DNA of 64,000 nt from Superficieibacter sp. HKU1 (GCF_029319185.1 NZ_CP119754.1:2852001-2916000), one strand, 5' to 3'; numbered from the stretch's first letter, positions 34,819 through 44,620 are shown. Numbers and translations are program-made. Notes: generated by a model from the sequence alone, not told the origin.

Positions 34819-35157
34819 AAATTTAGCGACCTGATTAACCTGGATGTAAGGGAGGGCGACGCCGAAGCGCCAAACGCGGCAATTATAGGGATTTGTGCGT
34901 GATGATACCAGTCGAATGCGCGTAATGGTTTCAGACTCTCCTCACAGGCGGATCACGTCCCTTTAGTAAAATTTTTATGCTTAATTTTGATGCAGTTTCG
35001 TCTTTTTTTAACCAGACTCATTAATTAATATCTTTATGAAGTCAAATTATGACCAGTCACCATAGGAATTGTAAATTGTTTGTACTAGCATAATCCCAAT
35101 TTGACATCTTAACGTCCGGGCTTGCTCCTGGCGCAGAGCCTGGCGGATAGAATGGTA
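34819..35157. other. udk-dgcE divergent intergenic region
   Basis: 339 bases. The centre (about 34960-35110) is AT-rich and should contain both promoters. TTGACA occurs at 35101-35106 but has no convincing -10 at 17 bp. No RNA gene, repeat or short coding frame was recognised. Confidence 0.6.
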
Positions 35158-38100
35158 ATGAAGAAACCGTACCAGCGAGTATTAATCACTCCCACGCATC
35201 CACTTATGCGATTTATCAGCCTGGGGCTGTTGACCTTCATTTTTACCCTCTTTTCGCTTGAGCTGACCCGTTTTGGCACGCTTATCGCCCCGCTGTGGTT
35301 CCCGACGGCGATTATGATGGTCGCGTTTTATCGTCACGCCGGTAAAGTCTGGCCGGGGATTGCGGTGGCCTGCTCGCTCGGCAGTATTGCCGCGTCGATA
35401 ATCGTCAACCCGCTTCAGACATTAAATCTGTGGTACACCAGCATCAATATTATTGAAGCCGTTGTCGGCGCGCTGCTGCTGCGCAAACTGCTGCCGCAGT
35501 ATAACCCGTTAAAGGGTCTCGCCGACTGGATTCGGCTGGCCATTGGCAGCGCGATTATCCCGCCGCTGGTGGGCGGCGTGCTGATCCTGCCGCTGGCAAA
35601 CGGCGGCGATACGGTGCAAATCTTCCTCGTCTGGGTGCTGTCCGAAACCATCGCCGCGCTGGCGCTGGTACCGCTGGGGCTGCTGTATAAGCCACATTAT
35701 TTGCTGCGCCATCGGGAACCGCGCCTGTTGATTGAGACCCTAATCACCCTCGCCGCAACGCTGGCGCTCAGCGCGTGTGCCATGCTGTATCTGCCGTGGC
35801 CCTTTACCTGTATCATCGTGCTGCTGATGTGGAGCGCAGTACGCTTACCGCGGATGGAAGCCTTTCTTATTTTTCTGCTGACGGTAATGCTGGTGTCATT
35901 AATGCTGGCCACCAATCCGCGTGATTTGACCGCCACGCACATCGCCGCCATGACCAATGCCCCCTGGCTCCCCTTCCTGATGATGCTGCTGCCCGCCAAT
36001 ATTATGACCATGGTGATGTATGCGTTTCGCGCCGAGCGTAAGCACATTACCGAAAGCGAAGAGCGTTTTCGTAATGCCATGGAATATTCTGCCATCGGCA
36101 TGGCGCTGGTGGGAACGGAAGGACAATGGCTACAGGTCAATAAAGCGCTGTGCCATTTCCTCGGTTATAGCCAGGAGGAATTGCGTAACCTCACCTTTCA
36201 GCAACTGACCTGGCCGGAAGATCTCAACTCCGACCTCGACCAGCTCAATAAACTGGTGCGCGGTGAAATTAACAGCTATTCGCTGGAAAAGCGCTATTAC
36301 ACCCGCAAAGGCGAGGTTGTCTGGGCGCTGCTGGCGGTATCGCTGGTACGTCATGCCGACGGCACGCCGCTCTATTTTATTTCACAAATTGAAGACATTA
36401 CCGATCTTAAAAATACCGAATGGGTCAATAAGCGGCTGATGGAGCGCATCACCCTCGCCAACGAAGCGGGCGGTATCGGTATCTGGGAGTGGGAGCTGGA
36501 GCCCGACGTCATTAGCTGGGATCAGCGAATGTTTGAACTGTATGAGATCCCGCCCAATACCAGGCCGACCTGGCAACTGTGGTATCAAAGCCTACTTCCC
36601 GAGGATCGCGACAGTGCCTCAACAATAGTGCGTGATGCACTGCATAACCGCGCACCGTTTAAACTCGAATTCCGTATTCAGGTAAAGGAAGGCGTGCGTC
36701 ATATCCGCTCTCTGGCAAGCCGGGTGCTGAATAAACAGGGCGAAGTGGAACGGCTGCTGGGGGTCAACATGGATATGACCGAAGTCAAACAACTTAATGA
36801 AGCGCTGTTCCAGGAGAAAGAACGTCTGCATATCACCCTGGATTCCATCGGTGAAGCGGTGGTATGTATTGATGATAATCTGCGGGTGACGTTTATGAAC
36901 CCGGTCGCCGAGAAAATGAGCGGCTGGACACAGCAGCAGGCGATGGGCCAGTCGCTGCTTCAGGTGTTACAGATCACCTTCGGCGAAGACGGTCCGCTGA
37001 TGGAGAATATTCACAGCGGCGATATGTCACGTTCGGCCATTGAGCAGGATCTGGTTTTAAAATGCCGCAACGGCGGCAGCTATGACATTCACTATAGTAT
37101 TACCCCCCTCAGCACGCTTGAAGGACATACCATCGGCTCGGTGCTGGTGATTCAGGACGTAACGGAATCGCGAAAAATGCTGCGCCAGCTCAGCTACAGC
37201 GCCTCACACGATGCGCTGACCCATCTGGGAAACCGGGCCAGTTTTGAAAACCACCTGAAACGCATGCTGCAAACGGTACAGGAAACGCACCAGCGTCACG
37301 CGCTGGTATTTGTCGACCTCGACCGTTTTAAAGCGGTTAACGATACCGCCGGGCACGCCGCCGGAGATGCATTACTGCGTGAACTCTCCTCCCTGATGCT
37401 CAGTATGCTGCGCACCAGCGATATCCTCGCTCGTCTGGGCGGCGATGAGTTTGGCCTGCTTTTACCCGACTGCAATATTGAGAGCGCCCGCTATATTGCC
37501 GGACGCATTATCGAAGCCATCAATGACTACCATTTTATGTGGGAAGGCCGCCTGCACCGCATTGGCGCCAGCGCGGGGATAACGTTAATTGATGAGAATA
37601 ATCATCAGGCGTCAGAAGTGATGTCGCAGGCTGATATCGCCTGCTACGCCTCGAAAAATAACGGCCGCGGTATCGTCACCGTTTACGAACCCCAGCAGGA
37701 ACAGATACACGGTTCACGCAGCATGATGCCGCTGGAAGAACAGTGGCAGATGATTAAAGACAATGCGCTGTTGATGATGGCGCGCGGCGTCGCCTCGCCG
37801 CGCATTCCGGAGACCAGTTATTTCTGGCTGCTGTCGCTGCGTTTATGGACCAGCGAAGGCGAAATGATCGAAGAACAGGCGTTCCGCGCCGGGCTATCCG
37901 ACCCGGAATTGCTGCACGCCCTGGACCGGAGGATCTTCACTGAATTTTTCGCCCATCACGCGCAGGCCGTCGCCACCAAAGGGCTGAGCATTACCCTGCC
38001 GCTGTCAACCGCCGGATTAACCAGCATGACGCTGGTCGATGAATTGCTGGCAAAACTCACGCATAGTGCGCTGCCGCCACGCCTGCTGCATCTGGTGATC

Positions 38101-38487
38101 GATTCAGAAGCGATTATGCGCAATGGTCATCAGATTCAAAACGGGCTGAAAAAACTGCGTCAGGCAGGCTGTAAAATCATTCTCAACCATATAAATCAGG
38201 ATCTGGAGCTGTTTAATCGCCTGACGCCGCAGATGGCGGACTACATTTTGCTCGACCCTGAACTGGTCGCCAACATTCAGACCAACCTGCTGGATGAAAT
38301 GATGGTGACCATTATTCAGGGGCACACTCATCGCCTGGGAATGAAAAGTATCGCCGGGCCGAGCAATACGCCGCTGATGATGGATGCGCTTTCTGGTATT
38401 GGTATCGACCTGATTTATGGCGATACCATTGCCCAGAATCAGCCGCTGGATCTGCTGCTCAACACCAGCTACTTTGCCATCAATTAA
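35158..38487 (+). CDS. dgcE: Diguanylate cyclase DgcE (YegE)
   Basis: 1109 residues from the ATG at 35158; this start aligns with the E. coli one (MxKxxQxVLI), and ATG 35152 and upstream frames are rejected. The N-terminal MASE1-type membrane domain covers about 1-300, three PAS/PAC units about 300-680, and the GGDEF domain about 690-850 with intact GGDEF at 761-765 and an upstream FVDLDRFKAVND. The C-terminal 230 residues are an EAL-like domain with no EAL motif, so probably not a phosphodiesterase. In E. coli DgcE feeds the c-di-GMP cascade for curli and biofilm. Ends overlapping alkA on the other strand by 8 bp. Confidence 0.95.
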   Translation: MKKPYQRVLITPTHPLMRFISLGLLTFIFTLFSLELTRFGTLIAPLWFPTAIMMVAFYRHAGKVWPGIAVACSLGSIAASIIVNPLQTLNLWYTSINIIEAVVGALLLRKLLPQYNPLKGLADWIRLAIGSAIIPPLVGGVLILPLANGGDTVQIFLVWVLSETIAALALVPLGLLYKPHYLLRHREPRLLIETLITLAATLALSACAMLYLPWPFTCIIVLLMWSAVRLPRMEAFLIFLLTVMLVSLMLATNPRDLTATHIAAMTNAPWLPFLMMLLPANIMTMVMYAFRAERKHITESEERFRNAMEYSAIGMALVGTEGQWLQVNKALCHFLGYSQEELRNLTFQQLTWPEDLNSDLDQLNKLVRGEINSYSLEKRYYTRKGEVVWALLAVSLVRHADGTPLYFISQIEDITDLKNTEWVNKRLMERITLANEAGGIGIWEWELEPDVISWDQRMFELYEIPPNTRPTWQLWYQSLLPEDRDSASTIVRDALHNRAPFKLEFRIQVKEGVRHIRSLASRVLNKQGEVERLLGVNMDMTEVKQLNEALFQEKERLHITLDSIGEAVVCIDDNLRVTFMNPVAEKMSGWTQQQAMGQSLLQVLQITFGEDGPLMENIHSGDMSRSAIEQDLVLKCRNGGSYDIHYSITPLSTLEGHTIGSVLVIQDVTESRKMLRQLSYSASHDALTHLGNRASFENHLKRMLQTVQETHQRHALVFVDLDRFKAVNDTAGHAAGDALLRELSSLMLSMLRTSDILARLGGDEFGLLLPDCNIESARYIAGRIIEAINDYHFMWEGRLHRIGASAGITLIDENNHQASEVMSQADIACYASKNNGRGIVTVYEPQQEQIHGSRSMMPLEEQWQMIKDNALLMMARGVASPRIPETSYFWLLSLRLWTSEGEMIEEQAFRAGLSDPELLHALDRRIFTEFFAHHAQAVATKGLSITLPLSTAGLTSMTLVDELLAKLTHSALPPRLLHLVIDSEAIMRNGHQIQNGLKKLRQAGCKIILNHINQDLELFNRLTPQMADYILLDPELVANIQTNLLDEMMVTIIQGHTHRLGMKSIAGPSNTPLMMDALSGIGIDLIYGDTIAQNQPLDLLLNTSYFAIN

Positions 38488-39325
38488 CCGGCTGCCAGTC
38501 TTCGGTAAACCAGATATGCAGTAGCGCGTAAGAACGCCACGGCTGCCAGCGTTCGGCGTAGCGACGGATTTGCGCGGGCGTCATACCGTTGAAACGCTGC
38601 TTGATGGCATAATCATCCGGTAAAAAGATATCCTGCGCCTGCCAGCCGCGCAGGGCAAAGTAGTTAGCCGTCCAGCGACCGATGCCGGGAAAGGTTTGCA
38701 GCCATTTTACGCCCTGCTCCACATCCTCCGGCGCACGAAGCGGAAAACGCCCGTCCAGCGTTGCCTGCGCAAGATGAATCAACGCCTGGGCGCGCTTTAA
38801 TGGCATTCCCAGCGACTTCAGCATCAGCGGATCGGCGACCGCCAGCACCTCTGGCGTCGGAAAGGTATAATACCCCGGCGCGTCGGCCAGCGGCTGACCG
38901 CAGGCTGCCACCACTTTCCCGGTGAGTTTTGCCGCCATGGCGACGCTAACCAGTTGCCCGAGAATAGCCCGCACGCCCTGCTCGAAAGCATCAATGGACC
39001 CCGGCAGGCGCAGCCCCGGCCTGGCGCTGGCGAGATCGCCCAGCGCGGCGGCGATCTGCTGCGGATCGCAACGTAAATCCAGCAGCCGCGCAATGCGCTG
39101 TAAACACGCTTCCGCCACCGGCAGCAGTCCTTGCGTCAGATGAACCCTCAGCGTATGCGTTTCCTGCTCCGGCGTTAACGTCATCACACCACGATGTCCG
39201 TCCAGTAACACGCTGCGGGTATAAACATCCCCTTCAAAGGTCTCAATGCCTTCAACGGCACGGGCGCGGAGAAAAGCCAGCATCCAGGGCCAGTCGTAGG
39301 GTGGGTGCCAGTGCAGCGTAAACAT
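38480..39325 (-). CDS. alkA: DNA-3-methyladenine glycosylase II AlkA
   Basis: 281 residues (E. coli 282). The N-terminal TBP-like domain is followed by the helix-hairpin-helix GPD domain; LQTFPGIGRWTANYFALRG is the hairpin and FLPDDYAIKQRF contains the catalytic Asp. Removes alkylated bases such as 3-methyladenine. AGGAG lies 7 bases upstream of the ATG. In E. coli it is induced by methylated Ada; I could not see a clear Ada box here. Convergent with dgcE, overlapping by 8 bp. Confidence 0.96.
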   Translation of the reverse strand: MFTLHWHPPYDWPWMLAFLRARAVEGIETFEGDVYTRSVLLDGHRGVMTLTPEQETHTLRVHLTQGLLPVAEACLQRIARLLDLRCDPQQIAAALGDLASARPGLRLPGSIDAFEQGVRAILGQLVSVAMAAKLTGKVVAACGQPLADAPGYYTFPTPEVLAVADPLMLKSLGMPLKRAQALIHLAQATLDGRFPLRAPEDVEQGVKWLQTFPGIGRWTANYFALRGWQAQDIFLPDDYAIKQRFNGMTPAQIRRYAERWQPWRSYALLHIWFTEDWQPVN

Positions 39326-39493
39326 TTTCTCTCCTCAATAACGTCCGTTACCCATCATTAAACTATATGTTTTTATAAGAAATATTCCCAATGCAAATAT
39401 TATAAAATTTAACTTTGCCAGCCGTTGCACCCTGCCAGCCTGTCAGCGTATATTTCTGCCTTCTCAGGATGATTTAGCATGGATGGCTAAATA

Positions 39494-40900
39494 ATGAATA
39501 TGTTGTCGCTCACCTTTAGTTATTTTTTCTTGCTCTTTTTCTTACTCTACTGGCTGTTGAACTCCTGGATTAACGTCCAGAACGGCCTTTTATTGCTTGC
39601 CAGCTATGCGTTTATCGCCAGCTTTTCAATCAGCTCTGTCATCATTTTATTAACCTATAGTTTATTGATATATATTTTAGGTAAATTTATTCACAAAACG
39701 AACTATGCCAGAACCGGCTATTCGGTATTGATTCTGCTGATTCTGACCTTTTTTATTGCGTTTAAATACTATCCCGCCAGCCGGGAAAGCCTCCAGCTAA
39801 GCCTGAGTCAGGCTAACATGGCGATTAATTTGCCGTTGATGGATATCATTGTCCCTCTCGGACTTTCTTTTTACATTTTTCATTCTGTCAGCTATATCGT
39901 CTCGATTGCCAAAAAAGAACTACCGCCCGCGACGCTGCTGAATACGTTGTTATATATCAGCTTCTTTCCCAGTGTGGTTTCAGGACCAATCAACCGCGCA
40001 AGCCATTTTCTGCCGCAAATCGCTACCTCAGCGCCCCGCACGCTGGGCAATGTGCAGAAGCCACTCTGCCTGCTGGCACTGGCCATCGCCAAATTATTTC
40101 TGTGCAGTACCTGGCTTGCCGACCAGTTCGTGAACCCGGTGTTTGATACCCCCGAAAATGCCACTTCGCTGCAACTGCTGGTGGCGGTATACGCTTATGC
40201 CTGGCAAATCTACTTTAACTTTTCCGGCTATACCAACCTGGTCACCGCGCTGGCCGCGCTGCTCGGCTTTACGCTGCCGGTCAACTTTAACGCGCCGTAT
40301 CGGGCGCATAATTTACAGGCGTTCTGGAACCGCTGGCATATCAGCTTATCGCTGTTTATTCGCGATTATATTTACATCCCGCTGGGCGGTAATCGGCGAG
40401 GGTTTTTGCGCAAAAATATTAATTTGCTGATCGCAATGATCCTCTCCGGCATCTGGCATGGCACCGGCGTTAACTTCCTTATCTGGGGGGCGATTCACGG
40501 TGCCGGACTGGTGCTGTTAAATTATAAAAATCACCTTTTCCCGGTGCGCCACTCCGGACCGGTCATCACGTTAGTGTCCCGGCTACTAACCTTTCACTTT
40601 ATTTGTTTTGCATGGATATTTTTCCGCGCGGCCGATTTACCAACGGCCTGGGCAATTATCACCAGCATCAGCCAGCTTCCGGTGTCTTCGCTGCTGACGG
40701 CGGCAGAAACGCCGGCACTCATTGCTTTTTTAATCTTCTTTATTATTTATCCTCAGCTGGATTCGTTGAGAATAAAACTCGGCGCGCTGGCCTGCCGCAT
40801 TCCGTGGATATTGTTTCCGGTTCCGCTGGCGCTTTTTTTAACCGTGGTCTTTTTCTTTTCACCCGCCGGACTGCCGGGGTTTATTTATGCAAACTTTTGA
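39494..40900 (+). CDS. MBOAT-family O-acyltransferase (PatA/AlgI-like)
   Basis: 468 residues with about 11-12 spans. MBOAT signatures: FWNRWHISLSLFIRDYIYIP at 278-297, then SGIWHGTGVNFLIWGAIHG at 318-336 with the invariant His322 and His335. Such proteins move acetyl groups from cytoplasmic acetyl-CoA across the inner membrane to a periplasmic transferase. The next two genes overlap and encode SGNH proteins, the layout of patA-patB-ape1 in Gram-negative peptidoglycan O-acetylation. AlgI-like acetylation of an exopolysaccharide is the alternative. Not present at this site in E. coli K-12; base composition looks similar to its neighbours. Confidence 0.85.
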   Translation: MNMLSLTFSYFFLLFFLLYWLLNSWINVQNGLLLLASYAFIASFSISSVIILLTYSLLIYILGKFIHKTNYARTGYSVLILLILTFFIAFKYYPASRESLQLSLSQANMAINLPLMDIIVPLGLSFYIFHSVSYIVSIAKKELPPATLLNTLLYISFFPSVVSGPINRASHFLPQIATSAPRTLGNVQKPLCLLALAIAKLFLCSTWLADQFVNPVFDTPENATSLQLLVAVYAYAWQIYFNFSGYTNLVTALAALLGFTLPVNFNAPYRAHNLQAFWNRWHISLSLFIRDYIYIPLGGNRRGFLRKNINLLIAMILSGIWHGTGVNFLIWGAIHGAGLVLLNYKNHLFPVRHSGPVITLVSRLLTFHFICFAWIFFRAADLPTAWAIITSISQLPVSSLLTAAETPALIAFLIFFIIYPQLDSLRIKLGALACRIPWILFPVPLALFLTVVFFFSPAGLPGFIYANF

Positions 40901-41915
40901 TAACGTCTCACTGTTTGGCAAAGTCTATAAATTTTTCTATATCCTGTTGTTCAGCACGTTATTTGTGGTCTGGCTCAATCAGCGCTCGCTGACGCTTTAC
41001 TGGCAGCAGGAGTTTCATGAGGATTCGCCCTGGAGCGTGGTCAGACAGCCGCTATGGCTGGAAGGGGGAAAAATTTTAGCCGCCTTCTATGTCAGCAGAG
41101 AGGCGTTTAGCGAGGCGCTGGATGACACGCCCTCCGCGACCATCATGCTGCCTTTACCCCCCATCGCCGCACTACCGCCTGCACCTGCGGCGCTGCCACA
41201 GCAACCGGCAGCCCCTGCCCTGCCCGCGGTCCGGCATGATAAAGATCACATTACGCTAACGTCACACGGTAAAGTCTTTTTTGTCGGAGATTCAATGATG
41301 CAGGGCATTGCCCCGCATATCATGCTGGCGCTGAATAAGCGGTACGGCATTCAAAGCATCAACAAAAGTAAGCAGAGCACCGGCCTGACGCTGCCTGGTT
41401 TTTTTGACTGGCCGCGCACCGTCAGCGAAACGCTTCAGAGCGAGCCCGATATTGAAATGATGGTGGTATTCCTTGGTCCGAACGATCCGTGGTCAATGAA
41501 GCCTGACGGCGGCGGTCAGTACCTGAAATTTAAAAGCCCCGAATGGGAGCAGCTTTACCGCAGCCGTATCGACAATATTTTGCAAAGCGCGCAGCAAAAG
41601 CATATTCCGGTGGTATGGATAGGCCCACCGAATATGCGCAAAAAAGCGCTCTCCGAAGGCGTTGCCTGGCTTGATACCCTTTATTCTTCAGCCGTCACCG
41701 ACGCGGGTCAATATTATCTCGCCGCGAATGACATCCTGGGTTATCAGGGCGATACCTATTCTGACTATCAGGAAAAAGAGGGCCGAAAATTCAAACTCCG
41801 CAGTGGGGACGGTATTCACTTTACTCCCTATGCGCAAAAACTGATTGCGAACAGAGTGCTTTCAATGATTGTCGTTGAAGGCGCAGAACAGGAGAAACCT
41901 GATGAATTACAATAA
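40887..41915 (+). CDS. Membrane-anchored SGNH O-acetyltransferase, PatB-like
   Basis: 342 residues. One membrane span at about 12-32, a Pro/Ala linker at about 87-115, then a periplasmic SGNH domain (DUF459-like). Block I is VFFVGDSMMQG with Ser136; block III is FLGPNDPW with Asn199; block V is GDGIHFTPYAQ with Asp308 and His311. Size, anchor and triad placement are close to those recalled for Neisseria PatB (Ser133, Asp302, His305). It would receive acetyl from the upstream MBOAT protein and pass it to a glycan in the periplasm. Overlaps the MBOAT gene by 14 bp and the next gene by 14 bp. Confidence 0.8.
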   Translation: MQTFDNVSLFGKVYKFFYILLFSTLFVVWLNQRSLTLYWQQEFHEDSPWSVVRQPLWLEGGKILAAFYVSREAFSEALDDTPSATIMLPLPPIAALPPAPAALPQQPAAPALPAVRHDKDHITLTSHGKVFFVGDSMMQGIAPHIMLALNKRYGIQSINKSKQSTGLTLPGFFDWPRTVSETLQSEPDIEMMVVFLGPNDPWSMKPDGGGQYLKFKSPEWEQLYRSRIDNILQSAQQKHIPVVWIGPPNMRKKALSEGVAWLDTLYSSAVTDAGQYYLAANDILGYQGDTYSDYQEKEGRKFKLRSGDGIHFTPYAQKLIANRVLSMIVVEGAEQEKPDELQ

Positions 41916-43116
41916 ATGCTTACCCGTCGGTAAGCCGCTGGCGCTGCTGTTAAGCCTGCTGCTGATGATCTCATGTCACGACGAGGAACAAGAAGCGCCG
42001 GTTTTATCGGCGGGCCAATCGCAGGAGACGGTAAACCATAATCAACTGATCCGCTTCGGCGACGCCGGGCTGGACCGGCTGGCGGCAAAGCTACAGGCGG
42101 GCAATCAGCGCGTGCATATCCTGCAGCTGGGGGATTCCCACACCGCAGCGGATCTCTTTACCGGCCAGCTGCGTATGCGTTTTCAGCAGCGCTTTGGCGA
42201 CGGCGGACCCGGGATGGTCAGCCCGGTGCAGGTTTCCGGACAGCGTAGCGCCGTGGTGAGTTTCAGCAAGCCCGGCCAGAGCTGGCAGCTCTTTTCAACG
42301 CGTAAGGATCCGGGTGAGGATTTTCCTTTTACCGGACTGATTGCCCAGCCGTTGCAGAATAACGCGACGGTGACATTGACCCTGACCAACGGCAACCCTG
42401 GCCGTTACCAGGTCAGCACGTTGTATAAGTCTTCCACAGATGCGACGCTCATGATGGGCAGCGCCAGTCAGACGCTGCCCAATAGCCAGAATCACTGGCA
42501 GCTCTCTGCGCCTCAACGGGCAACGTTTCCGTTGAACGCCACGTTGAGCGGCCAGGATCATAGTCAACTGGGCGGCTGGTTTATTTCTGCGCCGCATCCG
42601 GGCGTCATTCTTTCTGCGGTGGGCATCAACGGCGCGACGCTGTCGGCCTGGAAAAAATGGCAGGCCGATGCGCTGGCCCCTCTGGCCGCGTTAAAGCCCG
42701 ATATGGTGATCCTCGCGTATGGCACCAACGAAGCGTTTGACGACGATCTCGATCCCGCGCTTTATCGTCGCCAGCTTGAAGCTCGCGTTGTGCAGATCCG
42801 TGAAATATTACCCGATGCGGTGATCCTGCTGATAGGTCCGCCAGACAGTATTAAAAACAAGGAGCAAACCCGCTGTAACCGTCGTGAACCGGTCAGTCTG
42901 GCAAACGTTATGCAGGTGCAAAAGCAGGTCGCCGAAGCACAGCAGCTCCTGTTCTGGGACTGGCGCGGCTTTATGGGCGGCGCCTGTTCAATAGAGCGCT
43001 GGTCTGCGGCAGGCTATGCGCGTCCCGATCTGATACATCTTTCTGCCGATGGCTATAAAAAAAGCGCCGATGCCCTTTTCAATCAGCTTATGACGCTGAT
43101 GAAACAGGAGCAGTAA
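41902..43116 (+). CDS. Periplasmic SGNH esterase, Ape1-like, probable lipoprotein
   Basis: 404 residues from the ATG at 41902 (AGGAG 8 bases upstream); the frame is open 11 codons more but inside the previous gene. The signal peptide ends at LLLMISC with Cys25, a loose lipobox. The SGNH domain is split: LQLGDSHTAAD with Ser79, then a beta-rich insertion (about 110-245, carbohydrate-binding-like), then ILAYGTNEAFDD with Asn276, and RPDLIHLSADG with Asp376 and His379. Split layout and triad positions resemble Ape1 peptidoglycan O-acetylesterase (recalled Ser80, Asp366, His369). It would remove acetyl groups to allow lytic enzymes to act. Third gene of the cassette. Confidence 0.8.
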   Translation: MNYNKCLPVGKPLALLLSLLLMISCHDEEQEAPVLSAGQSQETVNHNQLIRFGDAGLDRLAAKLQAGNQRVHILQLGDSHTAADLFTGQLRMRFQQRFGDGGPGMVSPVQVSGQRSAVVSFSKPGQSWQLFSTRKDPGEDFPFTGLIAQPLQNNATVTLTLTNGNPGRYQVSTLYKSSTDATLMMGSASQTLPNSQNHWQLSAPQRATFPLNATLSGQDHSQLGGWFISAPHPGVILSAVGINGATLSAWKKWQADALAPLAALKPDMVILAYGTNEAFDDDLDPALYRRQLEARVVQIREILPDAVILLIGPPDSIKNKEQTRCNRREPVSLANVMQVQKQVAEAQQLLFWDWRGFMGGACSIERWSAAGYARPDLIHLSADGYKKSADALFNQLMTLMKQEQ

Positions 43117-43123
43117 AATCGAG

Positions 43124-43140
43124 GCCCGGCGCAGCCGGGC
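43124..43140 (+). terminator. Candidate terminator after the acyltransferase cassette
   Basis: Perfect 7-bp GC stem, arms 43124-43130 and 43134-43140 (GCCCGGC, GCCGGGC), 3-base loop, starting 8 bases after the cassette's last stop codon. Only TTGC follows, not a real U-run, so termination may be partial. It sits between the accessory operon and yegD. Confidence 0.4.
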
Positions 43141-43203
43141 TTGCAGCAATGCAGACATTTCGCTAAAGTCGCCCCCCTTCTTCACCGGCATGGGGATTCA
43201 CCA

Positions 43204-44556
43204 GTGTTTATCGGATTTGACTACGGCACGGCAAACTGTTCGGTTGCCGTCATGCGCGATGGTGCGCCACAGCTATTGACGATGGAAAACGGCAGCACGC
43301 TTTTACCCTCCATGCTAAGCGCGCCAACGCGCGAAGCGGTCAGCGAATGGCTCTATCGCCATCACGATGTTCCGGCAACGCCGGGAGAAACGCAGGCGCT
43401 GCTGCGCCGCGCTATTAACTATAACCGTGATGAAGACATTGAGGTTCTGCCTGGCAGCGTCCAGTTTGGCCTTGCATCGCTACACCAGTATGTAGCCGAT
43501 CCCGAGGAAGTCTACTTCGTTAAATCGCCGAAATCTTTTCTCGGTGCCAGCGGACTGAAGCCGCAGCAAATCGCGCTGTTTGAAGATCTGGTCTGCTCTA
43601 TGATGCTGCATATTCGCCAGCAGGCGGAAAGCCAGCTCCCGGAAAGCATCACCCAGGCGGTGATTGGCCGTCCGATTAACTTTCAGGGATTAGGCGGCGA
43701 CGAGGCTAATGCGCAGGCGCAGGGCATTCTTGAGCGCGCCGCCCGACGCGCCGGTTTTCAGGAGGTAATATTCCAGTATGAGCCGGTGGCGGCAGGTCTG
43801 GATTTTGAAGCCACCTTGCAGGAAGAGAAACGCGTGCTGGTGGTGGATATTGGCGGCGGGACTACCGACTGTTCATTGTTGCTGATGGGCCCACAGTGGC
43901 GTCATCGCCGGGAGCGGGATGCCAGCCTGCTGGGACACAGCGGCTGTCGTATCGGCGGGAACGATCTGGATATCGCGCTGGCGTTTAAAAGCCTGATGCC
44001 GCTTCTGGGACTGGGCGGCGAAACGGAAAAAGGCATCGCCCTGCCGATTCTGCCCTGGTGGAACGCGGTCGCCATCAACGACGTCCCGGCGCAGAGCGAT
44101 TTTTACAGCAGCGCCAACGGACGCCTGTTAAACGATCTGGTGCGCGACGCCCGTGATGGCGATAAAGTCGCCCTGCTGCTAAAGGTCTGGAAGCAGCGCC
44201 TGAGCTATCGCCTGGTACGCAGCGCCGAAGAAAGTAAAATCGCCCTTTCCGATCGCCCGGAAGTGGTTACCACCCTGCCGTTTATCAGCGACGAACTGGC
44301 GGCGGCGATCACTCAGCAGGGGCTGGACGCGGCATTGAGCCAGCCGCTGACGCGTATTCTGGAACAGGTTCAGCTAGCCCTGGAAAACGCTCGGGAAACG
44401 CCGGACGTTATCTATCTGACCGGCGGCAGCGCCCGCTCCCCGCTGATTAAAAAAGCCCTCGCCGAACGCCTGCCGGGTATCCCGATCGCTGGCGGCGATG
44501 ATTTCGGCTCGGTAACGGCAGGACTGGCTCGCTGGGCGCAGGTGATGTTTGGTTGA
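43204..44556 (+). CDS. yegD: YegD, Hsp70-family ATPase-like protein
   Basis: 450 residues from the GTG at 43204, exactly E. coli length and start (FIGFDYGTANCSVAVMRDG); the 21 codons upstream are not conserved. Actin/Hsp70 ATPase domain only: phosphate 1 FIGFDYGTANCS, phosphate 2 VLVVDIGGGTTDCSLLL, adenosine motif LTGGSARSPLIKKAL. The substrate-binding domain of DnaK is absent, so it is an atypical chaperone with no firm role. Codirectional with and just downstream of the O-acetylation cassette. Confidence 0.94.
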   Translation: MFIGFDYGTANCSVAVMRDGAPQLLTMENGSTLLPSMLSAPTREAVSEWLYRHHDVPATPGETQALLRRAINYNRDEDIEVLPGSVQFGLASLHQYVADPEEVYFVKSPKSFLGASGLKPQQIALFEDLVCSMMLHIRQQAESQLPESITQAVIGRPINFQGLGGDEANAQAQGILERAARRAGFQEVIFQYEPVAAGLDFEATLQEEKRVLVVDIGGGTTDCSLLLMGPQWRHRRERDASLLGHSGCRIGGNDLDIALAFKSLMPLLGLGGETEKGIALPILPWWNAVAINDVPAQSDFYSSANGRLLNDLVRDARDGDKVALLLKVWKQRLSYRLVRSAEESKIALSDRPEVVTTLPFISDELAAAITQQGLDAALSQPLTRILEQVQLALENARETPDVIYLTGGSARSPLIKKALAERLPGIPIAGGDDFGSVTAGLARWAQVMFG

Positions 44557-44588
44557 TTTACAAGTAACACATTGATACTGATGACATT

Positions 44589-44620
44589 GTAGGCCGGGCA
44601 AGGCGAAGCCGCCTCCCGGC
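44589..44620. repeat. REP element downstream of yegD
   Basis: Single palindromic unit GTAGGCCGGGCAAGGCGAAG followed by CCGCCTCCCGGC, about 33 bases after the yegD stop. A Y-type REP that probably forms the 3' end of the yegD message. Confidence 0.85.

Noticed and set aside
35122..35157. Longer DgcE start
   Set aside because: Alignment to the E. coli N-terminus supports ATG 35158; upstream codons are not conserved.
39326..39493. Ada box upstream of alkA
   Set aside because: I searched the 168-base alkA upstream region for the Ada A and B boxes and found no convincing match.
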